Positions 45,742-55,150 of a stretch of 64,000 nucleotides of DNA are shown piece after piece (position 1 is the first letter of the stretch; every line of letters starts with the position of its first letter). The notes beneath the pieces are model-generated. The model was not told the DNA's origin. It saw only the letters and a program-made list of their open reading frames with translations, and ran no database searches. This DNA comes from Nitrosomonas communis (GTDB lineage: Bacteria > Pseudomonadota > Gammaproteobacteria > Burkholderiales > Nitrosomonadaceae). The translations under genes were made by a program, and so were the position numbers. The DNA is taken from assembly GCF_900114745.1 (NCBI RefSeq), contig NZ_FOUB01000004.1, positions 62,001-126,000 of the forward strand, written 5' to 3'.

Positions 45742-47766
45742 TCAATCCTCCAGAGATTCTTCTGATAGTCTACCCCCTAACGCCTCCAAGGCAATATAGG
45801 CCAGATCTCTCCATTCCTCTCTATCCCAATACCTGATGTAGCGCCTGAATTGACGCTGCGTTGACAGGAGCGGGAATTCATCAGGGCCAAGCTGTGCCCG
45901 CATCTCACTGCAATAACGAATAATCTCCTCTTTTGCGTGTTGATCATTGAAATCTGGTCCACCATAGGCTACCCCAAGTAAAGCGAGCTCGGCCAGCGTT
46001 GCTAAGATGTACGCCCGATTATCTCCGCTGGCCTTATTCAACTCCCACTCGACAATTTGGCGAGCTGTGATCCACCATTGACCATAATTTTCTGGTAAGC
46101 ATTTAAAAGCTGCGCTATTAGTTAATGCAGGTATTGCGGTAATGGAAAGATATTGCGTCATAACCCAATAATTATGCGGCTCGAATTCCAAGGCTTCGCG
46201 ATAGAATCCTTGAGAAGTTTCATAGGCTTTTTTGCTTTCCTTTGCCCACTTCGGAATCTTGCTGAGATCAGCCGCGTGGTTATTCGCAAGCAATGAATAG
46301 GCGATTCCAATACGTTTCTCACTAGCTGCACTCATGCCGAGACGTTCGGCTTTGATTTCGAAAGACGCTACTGCTTCAGGCGCTTCACGCCATACTTTGA
46401 GTTCGTTACGAATAGACTTGCACAAGAAACCGATTTCTTCTCCAAGCTCAGCAGAACTGAATGTTTGCTGAGTTTGTTCAATGTCGGCATTAGCACCTAC
46501 CAATTCATCGATACGATCGAATTTGACTTCTAGTCGTCTTCTGATTTGTTTGTCGCGGAAGGCATCGACCTGGTCTTCAAAATTTAATGGTACGGTAGCG
46601 TAAGCTACGATACTAGCCCAATCATGAGTGCCTGCTGCATCGGTACGTAAGCGCTGACGTAATTCATAGATGACCCAGCGCGGATCATTGCCATCAAGTA
46701 GTCGTTGATAAAGTACTTCGGCAGCAATCGCCGAGGCTCTCATCCATAGTGGGAACTGTGATGCAATCACCCAGGGAATACCTGCAGCATGCAGCTCATG
46801 TGCGATACTGCCACCGGGGGTAAGCATTGATTCGATATTGCCTGAATCACAGGTTGCGAGCGTGACGAGCGTCGGGCAGAATTTTGTATTTCCCGACGAA
46901 TCACGAGCTGTCAGCGCAATGGCAAGCCTTTCGCCATCAATGATATCTTTGCTTTGATCATGATCGCTACTTAACGCTACGCCATAGCGTTTATTACCGG
47001 AATTTTCCAATGGTGCACCATGTGCCAGAATGTGTACATGAGTATACTCAGTTTGGGCACATGCTTCACGGATCTGTTTCAAGGTCGCATTGGGTAGGAC
47101 AGTCAAAATCTTTTTAACATCCTCCACGCGTTCCTTATCCATTCCTGGGTTTCTGATTTTTACCCACGGCTCGATGGCTGAACGTAGGGCTTGTAAATGA
47201 GATTGAGCGGGAACATAAAGTCCATCTGGTTCTGCAAAAGCAAAAAGAATGCGCGGTGGCCGGTTCCAATTAACAGGGAGAGGCCGTCCGCGGCGGACTT
47301 CCCGTGTGATTGAGATCGGTGCACGTGTTTGTAGAAATAACGGGGAGCCTGAGCCTGGAAAGCCGTCCACGCCGACGGCAAGCTCGAATGGAACCAGGCC
47401 GAGCTCAAACGCAGATAAGGAAAGGCGCAGATGAACCAGTTTTCCGGCTTCCACTGCTGCATTACCCAATTCCGAAAGCAGCGCTGGAATCTGGCCGAGC
47501 ACTCTCCCAATCGCTTCACCCAAATCACGAACTTCAGCCTGGCGCTGCTCATCCTTGGCAGGGTCCTTATCGGATTCATAACGTAACCTGCGCAGGCGCA
47601 TTAATAATTGCCGGTGTTCAAATGGCATTTGCACAGTCACTGGTCCTTCTTCGCCGCATAACGCAATATATGGCGTAAGCGGGGAGAGCAATTGATTGTG
47701 CGATGGTCCCGGTCTGAGAAATTCAAGTTTGACTTTTTGGATTGCTTTGCTGGGGATAGTGCTCAT
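45742..47766 (-). CDS. CHAT-domain (caspase-like) protease
   Basis: The 674-residue protein is a CHAT (caspase HetF associated with TPRs) family peptidase. The catalytic dyad is visible: His249 in HVHILAHG and Cys306 in TLATCDSGN, followed by GGSIAHELHAAGIPWVIASQ and PLWMRASAIAAEVLYQRLLD, the usual CHAT C-terminal blocks. Residues 1-165 form an N-terminal region (ELGLVPFELA), and residues about 400-674 are helical with TPR-like stretches. CHAT proteases are known as executioners in gasdermin and type III-E CRISPR systems. It starts 4 bp after the phosphoesterase stop, with GGAG as ribosome-binding site, so the two are co-translated. Targets are unknown. Confidence 0.85.
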   Translation of the reverse strand: MSTIPSKAIQKVKLEFLRPGPSHNQLLSPLTPYIALCGEEGPVTVQMPFEHRQLLMRLRRLRYESDKDPAKDEQRQAEVRDLGEAIGRVLGQIPALLSELGNAAVEAGKLVHLRLSLSAFELGLVPFELAVGVDGFPGSGSPLFLQTRAPISITREVRRGRPLPVNWNRPPRILFAFAEPDGLYVPAQSHLQALRSAIEPWVKIRNPGMDKERVEDVKKILTVLPNATLKQIREACAQTEYTHVHILAHGAPLENSGNKRYGVALSSDHDQSKDIIDGERLAIALTARDSSGNTKFCPTLVTLATCDSGNIESMLTPGGSIAHELHAAGIPWVIASQFPLWMRASAIAAEVLYQRLLDGNDPRWVIYELRQRLRTDAAGTHDWASIVAYATVPLNFEDQVDAFRDKQIRRRLEVKFDRIDELVGANADIEQTQQTFSSAELGEEIGFLCKSIRNELKVWREAPEAVASFEIKAERLGMSAASEKRIGIAYSLLANNHAADLSKIPKWAKESKKAYETSQGFYREALEFEPHNYWVMTQYLSITAIPALTNSAAFKCLPENYGQWWITARQIVEWELNKASGDNRAYILATLAELALLGVAYGGPDFNDQHAKEEIIRYCSEMRAQLGPDEFPLLSTQRQFRRYIRYWDREEWRDLAYIALEALGGRLSEESLED

Positions 47767-47770
47767 ATTA

Positions 47771-49270
47771 TTACTCCGGAAATTTTCTTATCTCAAGAGG
47801 TAGGCCTGAGCCGTTACCCACAACATGGGTCAACCTCCCAACTGCTTTGCCGCTTTCTTCTTTGATCGATATAGCGCTGGTCTGGTCCATCACAAATGGC
47901 TGATTATCAAAACTTGCCTGATCAATAGCTTCCATTTTTCCATTGATGAGTACCTCGTATACGGGTTTGAAGGAAGCCGTGTCTTTCAACATGGCTTCGG
48001 TAAACTGTAATAAACGAATCCAGGTACCACTATTGAAATAATAGCGTCCGCCTCCCATGTCGATGGCACGTTCAAGATGCGTGTGACCGGTAATAATAAA
48101 GTCAATGGATGATCCAACAGCGGCCGTCACTTGCTTATAAGTATCATCCTGATCGGAGATATCGAATGTTTTGTCGTCTGCCAACCAGTCTTTAAGCGCA
48201 CGACGCAGTGCTTCATCTTTGCCGACACCTCTCATCCAACCCGTTAAATTATCCCAGATGAGTTGGGGTGTGCCTAAGGTGCTGTCAGCGGTTACGACTG
48301 TCTTTGCATCCGTTCGGTTAAAGCTCTTTTCCGCAGCCAGCAACATTTCATCAGCGCTACGCGTGCCAGTTGCTGTAGCGCCTAATACGCCAGCTTTAAG
48401 GTTGGGCCCCAATAAACGATCGGCAGTAAATGGGATGACGGCATTCTGACTGGACTGTTGAAAGCCTTCAGCGGAAAGCCGTTGATCAATTTGCTTTTGT
48501 CCTTCTACTTTTTCACCCACAATCGGTAGTAGCTTATTAATTTTACTGACTTGTGACGGATCAAGTACCAACAAGGTACCGACGGCGGCAGACGTTTCTG
48601 GTTTAAGCAGATCGATCCAAGCAAACTTGCGCTTCACGTCATTCATGACATCTTTAACCATGCGCGTACCGGCATTTGGGTACCATTCGCTGGGGTTAAG
48701 TGAACGGCCAACATTCAAGCGTCGCCCGACTTTTGCCAGATCTTCGTAACGGTTGTAATTCCACGCATCTACTTCATTCCCGTGGGTACAATAGATGCGT
48801 GCATTTCCTACCATGCAGGTATAGCCTGCGCCGGTTGTGCAAAATTCAATACGTGCGCGTGCTGTTTGATCGGCTCCTGCCAGATACGTGATAATCAGAC
48901 GTTGTACAACAGGAAAGGATAATTCAATATCGTGGTTGCCAATGATGATGATCAGGGTGCGTCCTTCCAATTTGACAAAATCAGCCAAAGCTTTCCAGAT
49001 GTCGGAAAAGGAGGGATCTTTCATGATTCGCTGTACAGTGGCAATGGCTTCATCAGTGGCAACATAGCCGTGAATGTCTTCTGCCAGGGTATCGATGATA
49101 TCGCCATTCAATATCAATGCCACGTGTCCGCCAGGCCGTTGCTGTCCGACCCAACCGATATAGTTGGCGAGGCGTTCGGTTTCACGCAAAATTTGAAAAT
49201 CCACCTTATTGCCACCCATGTGAATGTCTGAAATGACATGGATTTCATCGTATTCAGGAAAATCGCTCAT
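47771..49270 (-). CDS. Calcineurin-like metallophosphoesterase paired with the CHAT protease
   Basis: The 499-residue protein contains all metal-binding blocks of the metallophosphoesterase fold. These are Asp15-x-His17 (ISDIHMGG), Gly-Asp (LNGDIID, about 56), Gly-Asn-His-Asp (111-114), a His block (CTHGNEVD, about 163) and a late GHTH (ITGHTHLERA). Between the fourth and fifth blocks it has a long insertion of roughly 200 residues (about 180-385) without recognisable motifs. That is unusual and may carry a substrate, partner or cleavage region. It is the first gene of the operon with the CHAT protease. Substrate (nucleotide, nucleic acid or phosphoprotein) cannot be predicted. Confidence 0.88.
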   Translation of the reverse strand: MSDFPEYDEIHVISDIHMGGNKVDFQILRETERLANYIGWVGQQRPGGHVALILNGDIIDTLAEDIHGYVATDEAIATVQRIMKDPSFSDIWKALADFVKLEGRTLIIIIGNHDIELSFPVVQRLIITYLAGADQTARARIEFCTTGAGYTCMVGNARIYCTHGNEVDAWNYNRYEDLAKVGRRLNVGRSLNPSEWYPNAGTRMVKDVMNDVKRKFAWIDLLKPETSAAVGTLLVLDPSQVSKINKLLPIVGEKVEGQKQIDQRLSAEGFQQSSQNAVIPFTADRLLGPNLKAGVLGATATGTRSADEMLLAAEKSFNRTDAKTVVTADSTLGTPQLIWDNLTGWMRGVGKDEALRRALKDWLADDKTFDISDQDDTYKQVTAAVGSSIDFIITGHTHLERAIDMGGGRYYFNSGTWIRLLQFTEAMLKDTASFKPVYEVLINGKMEAIDQASFDNQPFVMDQTSAISIKEESGKAVGRLTHVVGNGSGLPLEIRKFPE

Positions 49271-49372
49271 ATCGTTATCTTATTAAATTAAGTAATCACA
49301 GCCCCATTTTTGGCAGTCTGTCTCAGGTTTCTTTAGAAGAAAATTATTCTCATTCATTTTTTATTCAGGAAA

Positions 49373-51976
49373 TTAATCTTTTGTCTCTACCTGGATTAAT
49401 GGCTCAGATTCAATTATTTTTAAGGTTGCTGGCTTACGTCGTTGTCTTCTGGGAGAAGTCAGATCTTCCACTGTTTCAGAAATTTTATCAGGGGCGGTCT
49501 CAATCATGATTAAGCCGCTTTTGGTCAAATCCGGGAATTCGGAAACAGCACATGGCTCAACCGATTTAGGTGAGCTGGGTTGGGACGCAGATAATTCATA
49601 TGCTGCTGGCGCCGAGATGTGCTCAAATGACAAGTCAAATTGTGGAATGGGAGCAGGCGGTGCTGTTACTGACAGATCGGGAGAATGATCAACTGATTCA
49701 GATTTTTCGCTGGTGTCACTCAATTCAGTGAGGATACTTTCTGCCTTAAAAGTAATGAGTTTCGGTGCTGGTGCCTGATCTTTGAAGTGACTTTCAGGCT
49801 GAGTTTGTTCCAAGGAAATTGCTTCCTCAGCTTCAGCTACTTTATGAAGACGTGATCGCTCTGAGCGATCATGCTGCCGCCCTCCACGACGGCGGCGTGA
49901 ACGACCACGCTCTTCACGTTCTTCAGTTTGCTCAGGTAATGTCTCAACTGGCGCGATACCTTTTTCGGTCGGTACTTCTGCCTCTGTATGTATTTTTTCT
50001 TCATGCGGCGGATGAGCTTTTTTTCTTCGCGCAAGCTGACTATCACGACTTTTCTGTACGGCTCTTCCATGGGGCTCAGAAACAATCTGCTCTTCTAGCA
50101 GGATGCCCGCAGACTCTTGGGGCAATTCTTGCAGAGGCTCATGTACATCATGATGCTTGCGTTGTTCATGAGTAAGTAGCTCTTTACTGCGGTCACCGCG
50201 ACCACGATCCCGACGTCCCCGACCCCGTTCGTGACGCTGGGATCTTTCTTTATGGCTGGGTGGAGTGGGTTCTGCAGGCGCATGCTCATGGCTGGTTGGT
50301 CTGAACCAGCCAAAGAATTTATCCAAAAACGAGGCTTGTTCGCGAGGTTTTTCTTCACGTGCTGGCGCAGGTTGCGTGGGCGTAATTCCTTTTACTGCGG
50401 CCTGTGGACGTGTTGGCTTGGCTTCCTGTACTGTCGACGGAAGGATAATTTCCTCTGCAACTTTCTCTACCATCTCATAACTGGCTTGCATTTCAGTTGA
50501 TTTAATATCCTCCTGGCGCAGTCGACTAATTTTATAATTTGGCGTTTCCAAATAGATATTCGGAATGAGGATAATATTAACTTTCAGGCGTGCTTCGATA
50601 TTATGGATATCAGAACGTTTTTCATTTAACAGAAAAGTAGCCACATCGACAGGAAGTTGCACATGCAGTGCACTGGTATGCTCTTTCATCGCTTCTTCCT
50701 GAATAATTCTGAGAATATGCAGAGCGGATGAATCAGTACCCCGTATATGTCCCGTGCCATGGCAACGTGGGCAGGTGATATAGTTGCTTTCTCCAAGAGA
50801 GGGACGTAGGCGCTGGCGAGATAGCTCCAATAATCCAAAGCGTGAGATTTTTCCAACCTGGACACGTGCACGATCATGATGGAGCGCTTCATGCAGACGT
50901 GATTCCACCTCGCGCTGGTTACGGGCGACTTCCATGTCAATAAAATCAATGACAACCAATCCACCTAAATCGCGTAAACGCAGTTGCCGGGCAATTTCGT
51001 CCGCAGCTTCCAGATTGGTATTAAGTGCGGTACTTTCGATGTCAGCACCTCGAATGGCTCGCGCTGAATTGACATCGATGGATACGAGCGCTTCTGTATG
51101 ATCAATGACGATAGCTCCGCCTGAAGGCAAGGATACCTGCCGGGAGTAAGCCGTTTCTATCTGGTGTTCAATTTGGAAGCGAGAGAATAAGGGGATATCA
51201 TCCTGATACAGTTTGAGACGATCGACATTATCTGGCATGACGTGAGCCATAAATTGGCACGCTTGTTCATAAATTTCAGAATTATCGATTAGAATTTCAC
51301 CGATTTCATGATGGAAATAATCGCGAATGGCACGAATAACGAGACTGCTTTCCTGATAAATCAGAAAGATACCGCTTTGATTCTTAGCGGCTTCTTCAAT
51401 CGCGTACCAAAGTTGGGTCAAATAATTTAAATCCCACTGTAACTCTTCTTCATTGCGACCAATGCCTGCAGTACGTGCAATAATGCTCATCCCAGGCGGG
51501 ATGTGCAGGTGCGAGATAACATCACGCAGTTCAGTTCGCTCTTCTGCGGTGATGCGACGGGATATCCCTCCACTATGCGGATTATTGGGCATCAGCACGA
51601 GATAACGCCCTGCCAAGGAAATGTAGGTAGTTAATGCGGCACCTTTAGTGCCACGCTCATCCTTATCAACTTGAACAATCAACTCCTGGCTTTCTCGGAG
51701 TAAGCTTGGAATACGATGACTCGGTAAATCAGGGCTCTCACCGAAGCAGGTGGGTGAGATTTCCTTATAAGGCAAGAAACCATGGCGGTCTCCTCCATAA
51801 TCAACAAAGGCAGCTTCTAATCCTGGTTCTAAGCGGGTAATCACTCCTTTATAAATATTGCCTTTACGTTGTTCTTTACCAATTGTCTCAATATCGAGAT
51901 CAATCAGTTTTTGTCCATCTACAATTGCGACACGCAACTCTTCTGGCTGTGTCGCATTGAATAACATGCGTTTCAT
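49373..51976 (-). CDS. rne: Ribonuclease E
   Basis: RNase E is the endonuclease that starts mRNA decay and processes rRNA and tRNA. The 867-residue protein has an N-terminal S1 domain (KGVITRLEPGLEAAFVDYGG), the catalytic DNase-I-like subdomain (VSIDVNSARAIRGADIEST, LGGLVVIDFIDM) and the zinc-link TCPRCHGTGHI. The C-terminal half is disordered: Arg-rich RNA-binding stretches (RHERGRGRRDRGRGDR, RSRRRRGGRQ) and acidic segments, as expected for a degradosome scaffold. It is followed at about 100 bp by the CHAT operon on the same strand, and preceded by a 600-bp leader region. Confidence 0.95.
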   Translation of the reverse strand: MKRMLFNATQPEELRVAIVDGQKLIDLDIETIGKEQRKGNIYKGVITRLEPGLEAAFVDYGGDRHGFLPYKEISPTCFGESPDLPSHRIPSLLRESQELIVQVDKDERGTKGAALTTYISLAGRYLVLMPNNPHSGGISRRITAEERTELRDVISHLHIPPGMSIIARTAGIGRNEEELQWDLNYLTQLWYAIEEAAKNQSGIFLIYQESSLVIRAIRDYFHHEIGEILIDNSEIYEQACQFMAHVMPDNVDRLKLYQDDIPLFSRFQIEHQIETAYSRQVSLPSGGAIVIDHTEALVSIDVNSARAIRGADIESTALNTNLEAADEIARQLRLRDLGGLVVIDFIDMEVARNQREVESRLHEALHHDRARVQVGKISRFGLLELSRQRLRPSLGESNYITCPRCHGTGHIRGTDSSALHILRIIQEEAMKEHTSALHVQLPVDVATFLLNEKRSDIHNIEARLKVNIILIPNIYLETPNYKISRLRQEDIKSTEMQASYEMVEKVAEEIILPSTVQEAKPTRPQAAVKGITPTQPAPAREEKPREQASFLDKFFGWFRPTSHEHAPAEPTPPSHKERSQRHERGRGRRDRGRGDRSKELLTHEQRKHHDVHEPLQELPQESAGILLEEQIVSEPHGRAVQKSRDSQLARRKKAHPPHEEKIHTEAEVPTEKGIAPVETLPEQTEEREERGRSRRRRGGRQHDRSERSRLHKVAEAEEAISLEQTQPESHFKDQAPAPKLITFKAESILTELSDTSEKSESVDHSPDLSVTAPPAPIPQFDLSFEHISAPAAYELSASQPSSPKSVEPCAVSEFPDLTKSGLIMIETAPDKISETVEDLTSPRRQRRKPATLKIIESEPLIQVETKD

Positions 51977-52602
51977 TTTATGCCTCCCGCGCTCAATTCA
52001 CGGGCAGATTGCTGCATATCAGGCAGCATAGCTTCCTATCGTTTACGCATAATAGAATTTATTGTTCAGATAATTGGGTCATGGTATTAGAAAAGGACGG
52101 TATGAAGTGGTTATCGTGGTACATCGCAGTATCGCGGAGCTTGACCCCTTTAGTGTTTCTTGATGATAAGGAGCTACGCCAAAATTTGTTTGGCTTGTTT
52201 TATGGGAGCTCATGCTCTGAGTGCTTCCAACATTCTTTCTCTTATTCAGACCTTCTTTAATTTTCCTTTCCGTGAAGATTGGCCAATTTCTAGCGTGTAT
52301 CTTGGTTCCTGTAAATTGTGGAAACAGGATTGAAATCAAGTTATACAAGGTTTCGACAAAGTCTATCCCGTCGGCGGGTACTACGAAACCGGAAACTAAA
52401 TTCATATGTGCTTTGAGCGCGCAAATCAATTACTATCGCTACTTTAGGTGGTGAGCGACATTAACCAAATCAGTGCTGATTTTCTTCAACACTTCAAAAC
52501 TTTAAAACTATCGAGTGAGTTAACCATTACCCCGTGTAATTATGCTCATCATGTAATTGATACACGATTTATGTAGTATATGGGTAAATATGTGAATTCC
52601 AA
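51977..52602. other. rne-rluC divergent intergenic region
   Basis: About 626 bp without a convincing gene. It should contain the promoters and long leader of rne and the start region of rluC. I see no repeat family member. A short frame at 52009-52260 has no recognisable product. Confidence 0.45.
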
Positions 52603-53619
52603 ATGAAGAGTATAGGTAAAATTAATACGTTAAACAAAAATATTATGCCAGATATGGTCATTGTAGAAAATATCAATGAAGAGGCCGATGGGCAACGTAT
52701 TGATAATTTTTTCTTCAAGCGCTTTAAAAGGGTGCCCAAGAGTCACATTTATCAACTCTTGCGTAGCGGTCAGGTACGTGTCAATAGTAAGCGAATCAAT
52801 GCTGATTATCGCTTGCAGCAGAATGATAAGGTGCGTATTCCGCCAATTAGAACATTCCAGAGTGCTCAAAAAATAATAAAACCTCCTCCTGCTGCTTTCG
52901 AAGTATTGTTTGAAGATAAATGGCTTTTGGCTATTAATAAACCATCCGGCATCGCAGTGCATGGTGGCAGTGGCATTAGCTATGGTGTGATCGAACAATT
53001 ACGCGCTCATTATCCTGACTGGAAATTTCTAGAACTGGTACACCGCCTAGATCGGGAAACCTCTGGCGTTTTGCTGCTTGCCAAGAAGCGCAGCGCATTG
53101 GTCGAGGCACATCGACAAATTCGAGAGGGAATCGTCCAAAAACGTTATTGGGTAATTGTCAGGGGTAGATGGCGCAATGCTAAACAGAGTGTGAAATTAT
53201 CACTTAATAAATTTGTTACCGCTGACGGTGAGCGGCGTGTCATGGTTATTTCAGGGAAGAATGAGGAAAAAAAAGAATTGCCAGCCCATACCGTGTTTAC
53301 TTTGAAAAAAAATTGGCAAAACTTTAGCTTGCTCGAGGCAGAATTAAAAACCGGCCGTACCCATCAAATCCGGGTCCATTTGGCACATCTAGGTTTTCCG
53401 ATTGTAGGGGATGATAAATATGGCGATTTTGAGTTGAATAAGGAACTGATGAAAGGGAAGCAAAGACTTGGCTTAAAGCGCATGTTTCTGCACGCGGCTA
53501 GTTTGAAGATGATGCATCCAGCAACAGGGGAATATATTTGCCTGGAAGCCCCATTACCCAATGATCTGACAGCTTTTCTGCAGAGATTGGATGAGGAAAC
53601 TACAGTTGCTAGGCCGTAA
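52603..53619 (+). CDS. rluC: 23S rRNA pseudouridine synthase RluC-type
   Basis: RluA/RluC-family synthase modifying 23S rRNA uridines. The product has an S4 RNA-binding domain (about 32-90: RIDNFFFKRFKRVPKSHIYQ, LLRSGQVRVNSKR) and the catalytic motif VHRLDRETSGVLLLAKK, whose Asp is the nucleophile. RTHQIRVHLAHLGFPIVGDD and KYGD complete the fold. The ATG at 52603 gives an extension of 14 residues; ATG 52645 or 52654 are possible alternatives. It is divergent from rne, a common arrangement in proteobacteria. Confidence 0.93.
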   Translation: MKSIGKINTLNKNIMPDMVIVENINEEADGQRIDNFFFKRFKRVPKSHIYQLLRSGQVRVNSKRINADYRLQQNDKVRIPPIRTFQSAQKIIKPPPAAFEVLFEDKWLLAINKPSGIAVHGGSGISYGVIEQLRAHYPDWKFLELVHRLDRETSGVLLLAKKRSALVEAHRQIREGIVQKRYWVIVRGRWRNAKQSVKLSLNKFVTADGERRVMVISGKNEEKKELPAHTVFTLKKNWQNFSLLEAELKTGRTHQIRVHLAHLGFPIVGDDKYGDFELNKELMKGKQRLGLKRMFLHAASLKMMHPATGEYICLEAPLPNDLTAFLQRLDEETTVARP

Positions 53620-53741
53620 AAACGAGCGTGCGAGTTTTCTCATAGAGCCGCGTTTCGCCCACCTCGCGCTTGAGGCGCTCGCTTCGCTTCCTTCACAGCC
53701 TTCGAACACTATTTGAATATTCTGGTTTTTTTGTTCTTAAA

Positions 53742-54416
53742 TTAGTTATCAAATGCTGGTTCAAATTGTATTTTTTTCTGCACAGAAGAGTAGTTTGATT
53801 CCAGCATCGGGTATAACACTTCCCAGACATTTTCTGTAATCAACTTTTGTGCCGCTACGTCAGGATGAATTCCATCCGCTTGAAAAAACTCCCGCTTATC
53901 ACCAAATCCGTCCAGTAGAAAAGGAATCAGCTTTAATTGATAATGCTCAGCAAGTTGGGGATAAATATTGCGGAACTTTTGGGTGTAGGCTATGCCATAA
54001 TTGGGCGGTAGTTGCATGCCAGCGAGTAAAGGCGTGACATTATTTCGCTGGCAAACTTGAATGATGACCCCTAGATTATCATGGATAGATTGAATGGATG
54101 CGCCGCGTAAACCATCATTACCACCTAATTCGATGATGACGATGTCTGGTTGATGCGTTTTGAGTGCTTGCTCAATACGATTACGTCCCCCCAGCGTTGT
54201 TTCACCGCTGATACTGACATTGATTACTTGATAATGAGGGGAGAGCGCCTGCATTCGCTGTTTAAGCAGATTCACCCATCCAACTTCTGCTGGCATACCA
54301 TAGCCGGTTGATAAGCTATCTCCAAAAATCATAACAGTTATGCCATTAACTGGGTTGGCTACGGCATAAGAAGCAATATGGAATAGAACAAAGAGAATGA
54401 TCAAAAAATTTTTCAT
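53742..54416 (-). CDS. tesA: Arylesterase / acyl-CoA thioesterase TesA (GDSL family)
   Basis: A periplasmic multifunctional esterase/lysophospholipase. It has a signal peptide (MKNFLIILFVLFHIASYAVA) and the SGNH hydrolase blocks: IFGDSLSTGYG (nucleophile Ser), SGETTLGGRNRI, ELGGNDGLRG (oxyanion Asn) and DGIHPDVAAQ (Asp-x-x-His). The frame is open to 54497, but the ATG at 54414-54416 gives a proper signal peptide. The start overlaps the divergent ybbA reading frame, so the two promoters must lie within each other's coding region. Confidence 0.9.
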   Translation of the reverse strand: MKNFLIILFVLFHIASYAVANPVNGITVMIFGDSLSTGYGMPAEVGWVNLLKQRMQALSPHYQVINVSISGETTLGGRNRIEQALKTHQPDIVIIELGGNDGLRGASIQSIHDNLGVIIQVCQRNNVTPLLAGMQLPPNYGIAYTQKFRNIYPQLAEHYQLKLIPFLLDGFGDKREFFQADGIHPDVAAQKLITENVWEVLYPMLESNYSSVQKKIQFEPAFDN

Positions 54417-55110
54417 GATGAATAATCGTGCTAAACAAATGGCACATCCTATCGTGCGAACAGACTCCCTTACTAAACAAGTCGATACCGGCGACAATCA
54501 GCTAACGATTTTGCAGGATATCTCCCTAGAAGTAAATGCAGGCGAATCGATCGCTATAGTAGGTGCTTCTGGTTCGGGAAAATCTACCTTACTTGGACTA
54601 TTGGCCGGCTTGGATGTTCCGACCAGTGGTCATGTTTATCTGGATGGTGAGGATATTTTCCTGCTGGATGAGGATGAACGGGCGGCTTTACGCAGTAGAC
54701 TGCTTGGTTTCATGTTTCAGTCATTTCAATTATTGCCTGCGCTGACCGCTATCGAGAATGTAATGTTGCCATTGGAGCTTGCAGGTATAAATGATGCGAG
54801 GCGAGCAGCACAGGCATTGCTTGAGCGAGTTGGACTAGGAATGCGTCTTAGACATTATCCTCGGCAACTTTCAGGTGGTGAGCAGCAACGTGTTGCGATT
54901 GCCCGCGCTTTCGTAACTCAGCCGAAAATGTTATTTGCCGATGAGCCAACTGGTAACCTCGATTCTGCAACGGGCGCCCAAATCATCGAGCTGATGTTTG
55001 AGTTAAATCGTGAACGAGGAACAACGCTTGTGCTCGTGACCCATGATGAAGCCTTATCTAATCGTTGCTCCCGGCGAATACGAATGGTCAGCGGTAGAAT
55101 AAACAATTGA
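54397..55110 (+). CDS. ybbA: ABC transporter ATPase YbbA (LolD-type)
   Basis: ATPase of the LolD/FtsE-like group with Walker A GASGSGKSTL, the LolD-type QSFQLLPALTAIENVMLPL, the signature LSGGEQQRVAIARAF, Walker B MLFADEPTGNLDS and the switch VTHD. In many genomes it is divergent from tesA and followed directly by the permease ybbP. Here the permease is 4.5 kb downstream, beyond an RND pump. ATGs at 54397, 54415, 54418 and 54439 are possible starts; MAHPIVRTDSLTKQ (54439) resembles most relatives. Confidence 0.9.
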   Translation: MIKKFFMMNNRAKQMAHPIVRTDSLTKQVDTGDNQLTILQDISLEVNAGESIAIVGASGSGKSTLLGLLAGLDVPTSGHVYLDGEDIFLLDEDERAALRSRLLGFMFQSFQLLPALTAIENVMLPLELAGINDARRAAQALLERVGLGMRLRHYPRQLSGGEQQRVAIARAFVTQPKMLFADEPTGNLDSATGAQIIELMFELNRERGTTLVLVTHDEALSNRCSRRIRMVSGRINN

Positions 55111-55150
55111 AAGGATTTGACCCTATATTCAGATCTTTTTTGATAGAGTA

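Noticed and set aside
53630-53710. Possible tRNA or structured RNA after rluC
   Set aside because: The GC-rich palindromic stretch (CGCGCTTGAGGCGCTCGC) does not fold into a tRNA cloverleaf and lacks a CCA-type end. It may be a 3'-end hairpin, but no T-run follows.
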